Assembly (NCBI GenBank): GCA_963823045.1
Contig: CAWGKA010000007.1
Span: 124,001-188,000 of the forward strand
Direction of reading: 5' to 3'
DNA: 64,000 nucleotides
DNA from: JADLGL01 sp963823045
GTDB taxonomy: Bacteria; Pseudomonadota; Alphaproteobacteria; Rhizobiales; Kaistiaceae
Shown here: positions 60,888-64,000 of the stretch, piece by piece
Position numbering within the stretch: the stretch's first letter is position 1
How the letters are laid out: each line of letters begins with the position of its first letter
Program-made: the position numbers and the translations under genes
Notes under the pieces: generated by a model
What the model was told of the DNA's origin: nothing
Seen by the model: only the letters and a program-made list of their open reading frames with translations
The model's database searches: none

Positions 60888-63800
60888 ATGCGGATTGAAC
60901 GGCGTTACACGAAGGACCAGGCCACACCCTATGACGGGGTAGCCTTCCGGACGACCAAGAGCGAGATCAGGAACCCGGACGGTTCGGTGGTCTTCCGGCT
61001 CGACAACATTGTTGTGCCCGAGGCCTGGAGCCAGGTCGCCGCCGACATCATCGCGCAGAAATATTTCCGCAAGGCGGGCGTGCCGGCGAAGCTGAAGCAT
61101 GTCGAGGAGAACACCGTTCCGGCGTGGCTGTGGCGGTCCGTTCCCGACGAGGCTGCGCTCGCCAAGCTGCCCGAGGACGAACGCTATGGTTCCGAGATCG
61201 ACGCGAGGCAGGTGTTCGACCGCCTCGCCGGCGCCTGGACCTATTGGGGCTGGAAGGGCGGCTATTTCAGCAAGGAGTCGGACGCCCTCGCCTTCTATGA
61301 CGAGATCCGCTTCATGCTGGCGACGCAGCGGGCGGCGCCGAATTCACCGCAATGGTTCAACACCGGCCTGCACTGGGCCTATGGCATCGACGGCCCGAGC
61401 CAGGGTCATTTCTATGTCGACCACGAGACCGGCAAGGTCATGGCGTCGACGTCGGCCTATGAGCGGCCGCAGCCGCATGCCTGCTTCATCCAGTCGATCT
61501 CCGACGACCTCGTGAATGAGGGCGGTATCATGGATCTGTGGGTCCGTGAGGCGCGCCTCTTCAAATACGGCTCAGGCACGGGCTCGAACTTCTCCTCGCT
61601 CCGCGGCGAGGGCGAGCGCCTTTCCGGCGGCGGCAAGTCGTCGGGCTTGATGAGCTTCCTGAAGATCGGCGACCGCGCAGCCGGCGCGATCAAGTCGGGC
61701 GGCACGACGCGCCGGGCGGCGAAGATGGTGGTGGTCGACATCGACCATCCGGACATCGAGGCCTACATCAATTGGAAGGTGAAGGAAGAGCAGAAGGTCG
61801 CTGCTCTCGTCACCGGCTCTAAGATCGTCTCGCAGCATCTGAAGGCGATCCTGAAGGCCTGCGTCAATTGCGACGGCGAGAACGACGCCTGCTTCGACCC
61901 GGCCAAGAACCCGGCGCTGAAGCGCGAGATCAAGGCTGCGAAGAAGGCCCAGGTTCCGGAGAACTACATCCAGCGCGTCATCCAGTTCGCGCGCCAGGGC
62001 TACACCGACATGACCTTCCCGGTGTTCAACACCGACTGGGATTCGGAAGCCTATCTCACCGTCTCGGGTCAGAACTCGAACAACTCGGTCCGCGTCACCG
62101 ACGGCTTCCTGAAGGCTGTCGAGGATGACGGCGACTGGGACCTCACGGCGCGCATCACCGGCAAGCCGGTGAAGACGCTGAAGGCGCGCGAGCTGTGGGA
62201 GCAGATCGGCTACGCCGCATGGGCGTCTGCCGACCCGGGCATCCAGTACCACACGACGGTCAATGACTGGCACACCTGCTCGGTGTCCGGCCCGATCCGG
62301 GCGTCGAACCCGTGCTCGGAATACATGTTCCTCGACGACACGGCCTGCAATCTGGCTTCGCTGAACCTGATGCAGTTCCGCCTTGCCGACGGCAGCTTCG
62401 ACGTCACCAATTTCGCCCATGCCTCGCGGCTGTGGACTCTTGTCCTCGAAATCTCGGTGATGATGGCGCAGTTCCCGTCGTGGAAGATCGCGGAGCTCTC
62501 CTATCGCTACCGCACGCTCGGCCTCGGCTTCGCCAATATCGGCGGCCTGTTGATGTCGTCGGGTCTTTCCTATGACTCGGACGAAGGCCGCGCGCTGTGC
62601 GGCGCCATCACTGCGCTGATGACCGGCACCGCCTATGAGACCTCCGCCGAGATTGCGAGCGAGCTTGGCGCCTTCGCCGGCTACGAAGAAAACAAAGAGC
62701 CGATGCTGCGCGTCATCGCCAACCACCGCCGCGCGGCGCATGGGATGAGCGAAGGCTATGAAGGCCTCGCCACCCTCCCCGTTCCGCTCGACCATGCCTC
62801 CTGCCCCGAGAAGCCGCTGATCGATGCCGCAGTCGCGGCGTGGGACAAGGCGCTCGCGCTCGGCGAGGCGCATGGCTATCGCAATGCGCAGGCCTCCGTG
62901 ATCGCGCCGACCGGCACGATCGGCCTCGTCATGGATTGCGACACCACCGGCATTGAGCCCGACTTCGCCCTGGTGAAGTTCAAGAAGCTCGCCGGTGGCG
63001 GCTACTTCAAGATCATCAACCGCGCGGTTCCGGCGGCGCTCACCGTCCTCGGCTACGATTCCGACGCGGTGAAGGCGATCATCGATTACGCCGTCGGTCA
63101 CGGCACGCTGAAGGGCGCGCCGGGCGTCAACCATGAGACATTGGCGGCGAAGGGCTTCACCGAGGAGAAGCTTGCGGCGCTTGAGGCCGGGCTGAAGCAG
63201 GCCTTCGACATCAAGTTCGCCTTCAACAAATGGAGCCTCGGCGAAGGCTTCTGTCAGGACGTTCTTGGCTTCACCGCCGAGCAGCTGAACGACACCGACT
63301 TCAACATGCTGGAAGAGCTCGGCTTCGCGAAGGCCGACATCGACGCCGCCAATATCTATTGCTGCGGCGCGATGACCCTCGAAGGCGCGCCGGGCCTGAA
63401 GGAAGAGCATCTTCCGGTGTTCGACTGCGCCTCGCCCTGCGGGCGCATCGGCAAGCGCGCCCTCTCCGTCGAGAGCCACATCCGCATGATGGCGGCCTCG
63501 CAGCCCTTCGTCTCGGGCGCGATCTCCAAGACGATCAACATGCCGAACAGCGCCACGGTCGAGGACGCCAAGGACGCCTACATGCTGTCCTGGAAGCTCG
63601 GCCTCAAGGCGAATGCGCTCTATCGCGACGGCTCGAAGCTGTCGCAGCCGCTGAACGCGCAACTGATCGCCGACGAAGATGACGACGAGGACGACGCCAT
63701 CGCCGATCTCGCCGCCAAGCCAATGATGGCAAAGGCGGAGCAGATCGCGGAGCGCATCGTCGAGAAGCACATCGAGCGCGTCGTCGAGGTGCGCAAGCGC

Positions 63801-64000
63801 GAGAAGATGCCCGATCGCCGTACCGGCTATACGCAGAAGGCGATCGTCGGCGGCCACAAGGTCTATCTCCACACCGGAGAATATGCCGACGGCAAGCTGG
63901 GCGAGATCTTCATCGACATGCACAAGGAAGGCGCCGCCTTCCGCGCGATGATGAACAACTTCGCCATCGCCATCTCGCTCGGCCTGCAATATGGCGTGCC
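60888..64000 (+). CDS. nrdJ: Vitamin B12-dependent ribonucleotide reductase (class II), cut by window end
   Basis: 1,037 codons present; the gene runs off the right edge. NrdJ reduces ribonucleotides to deoxyribonucleotides with adenosylcobalamin, without oxygen need. The start is MRIERRYTKDQATPYDGV. Landmarks: SPQWFNTGLHWAYGIDGPSQ, RLFKYGSGTGSNFSSLRGEG, HTCSVSGPIRASNPCSEYMF with the thiyl cysteine region NPCSE, DDTACNLASLNL, and VIAPTGTIGLVMDCDTTGIEPD. Later KTINMPNSATVEDAKDAYM and an acidic insert (DEDDDEDDA) begin the C-terminal part. No class I NrdAB is in the window. Confidence 0.96.
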   Translation, partial: MRIERRYTKDQATPYDGVAFRTTKSEIRNPDGSVVFRLDNIVVPEAWSQVAADIIAQKYFRKAGVPAKLKHVEENTVPAWLWRSVPDEAALAKLPEDERYGSEIDARQVFDRLAGAWTYWGWKGGYFSKESDALAFYDEIRFMLATQRAAPNSPQWFNTGLHWAYGIDGPSQGHFYVDHETGKVMASTSAYERPQPHACFIQSISDDLVNEGGIMDLWVREARLFKYGSGTGSNFSSLRGEGERLSGGGKSSGLMSFLKIGDRAAGAIKSGGTTRRAAKMVVVDIDHPDIEAYINWKVKEEQKVAALVTGSKIVSQHLKAILKACVNCDGENDACFDPAKNPALKREIKAAKKAQVPENYIQRVIQFARQGYTDMTFPVFNTDWDSEAYLTVSGQNSNNSVRVTDGFLKAVEDDGDWDLTARITGKPVKTLKARELWEQIGYAAWASADPGIQYHTTVNDWHTCSVSGPIRASNPCSEYMFLDDTACNLASLNLMQFRLADGSFDVTNFAHASRLWTLVLEISVMMAQFPSWKIAELSYRYRTLGLGFANIGGLLMSSGLSYDSDEGRALCGAITALMTGTAYETSAEIASELGAFAGYEENKEPMLRVIANHRRAAHGMSEGYEGLATLPVPLDHASCPEKPLIDAAVAAWDKALALGEAHGYRNAQASVIAPTGTIGLVMDCDTTGIEPDFALVKFKKLAGGGYFKIINRAVPAALTVLGYDSDAVKAIIDYAVGHGTLKGAPGVNHETLAAKGFTEEKLAALEAGLKQAFDIKFAFNKWSLGEGFCQDVLGFTAEQLNDTDFNMLEELGFAKADIDAANIYCCGAMTLEGAPGLKEEHLPVFDCASPCGRIGKRALSVESHIRMMAASQPFVSGAISKTINMPNSATVEDAKDAYMLSWKLGLKANALYRDGSKLSQPLNAQLIADEDDDEDDAIADLAAKPMMAKAEQIAERIVEKHIERVVEVRKREKMPDRRTGYTQKAIVGGHKVYLHTGEYADGKLGEIFIDMHKEGAAFRAMMNNFAIAISLGLQYGV

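Noticed and set aside
61572..63989. 805-codon open frame antisense to nrdJ
   Set aside because: Typical of GC-rich codon usage mirrored on the opposite strand; Arg/Asp/Gly/Val-rich low-complexity translation with no recognisable domain, while the plus strand is clearly NrdJ.
1..64000. Mobile elements, prophage or defence islands
   Set aside because: No transposase, integrase, restriction, toxin-antitoxin or phage genes seen; gene order is that of a core chromosome.

Overview
This is a GC-rich window of mostly core chromosome from an alphaproteobacterium, most likely of the order Hyphomicrobiales (Rhizobiales). The order-level guess rests on gene content and order: a MarR-type LdtR regulator beside an L,D-transpeptidase, hemB–RDD–ate, pdxJ–acpS–lepB–rnc–era–recO next to parC, one bifunctional Rsh downstream of rpoZ, a long SUF iron-sulfur operon led by an IscS-type desulfurase, NDUFA12, and B12-dependent NrdJ. 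I cannot name genus or species.

Layout. 1-2.9 kb: start of glyA (partial), L,D-transpeptidase, ldtR and a DUF6163 membrane protein, all minus. 3.1-5.6 kb: hemB, RDD protein and aspartate/glutamate leucyltransferase, plus. 5.6-7.2 kb: an NTF2-like secreted protein, an FMN reductase and a divergent HxlR regulator. 7.2-17.3 kb: one long minus-strand block, rpoZ > rsh > DUF2062 > pdxJ > acpS > lepB > rnc > era > recO > parC, with several stop/start overlaps. 17.6-27.3 kb: NYN-domain protein, family-5 uracil-DNA glycosylase, smpB, dapA, soluble lytic transglycosylase, an HhH protein, a tiny membrane ORF, a BON-repeat/OmpA envelope protein and a porin. 27.9-28.3 kb: tRNA-Ser(GCU) followed by exactly three 118-bp tandem repeats, each ending in a copy of the tRNA 3' end. 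28.3-33.8 kb: a lipoprotein, two small conserved proteins, parE, rhlE and a weak hypothetical ORF. 33.9-42.3 kb: the suf operon (minus), iscS-sufB-[four accessory genes]-sufC-sufD-sufS-sufT-sufA. 42.5-60.6 kb: alpha/beta hydrolase, K+/H+ antiporter, tyrS, a giant AsmA-like protein, Bcp peroxiredoxin, M23 peptidase, prfB (with its programmed frameshift), PBP1A, AmiC-type amidase, rne and NDUFA12. 60.9-64 kb: nrdJ, cut off by the window end.

Functional themes. Much of the window serves peptidoglycan and envelope upkeep (Ldt, Slt, M23, PBP1A, amidase, AsmA-like, OmpA, porin), RNA processing and translation (RNase III, Era, RNase E, SmpB, RF2, TyrS, RhlE), and Fe-S assembly. Candidate regulatory sites are an Irr-like box upstream of iscS and a pair of NrdR-like boxes upstream of nrdJ.

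The most unusual locus is the tRNA-Ser repeat array. It resembles in architecture the tyrT/rtT repeats of Escherichia coli. A second striking pattern is that several otherwise well-conserved genes (OmpA/BON protein, DUF4260, AsmA-like, M23 peptidase, rne) each carry one apparent +1 lesion. In addition rsh is frame-broken and a DUF2062 gene has an in-frame TGA. Since rne is normally essential, sequence errors are the simplest explanation, but this needs raw-read checking. I saw no CRISPR, phage, transposase or defence genes.
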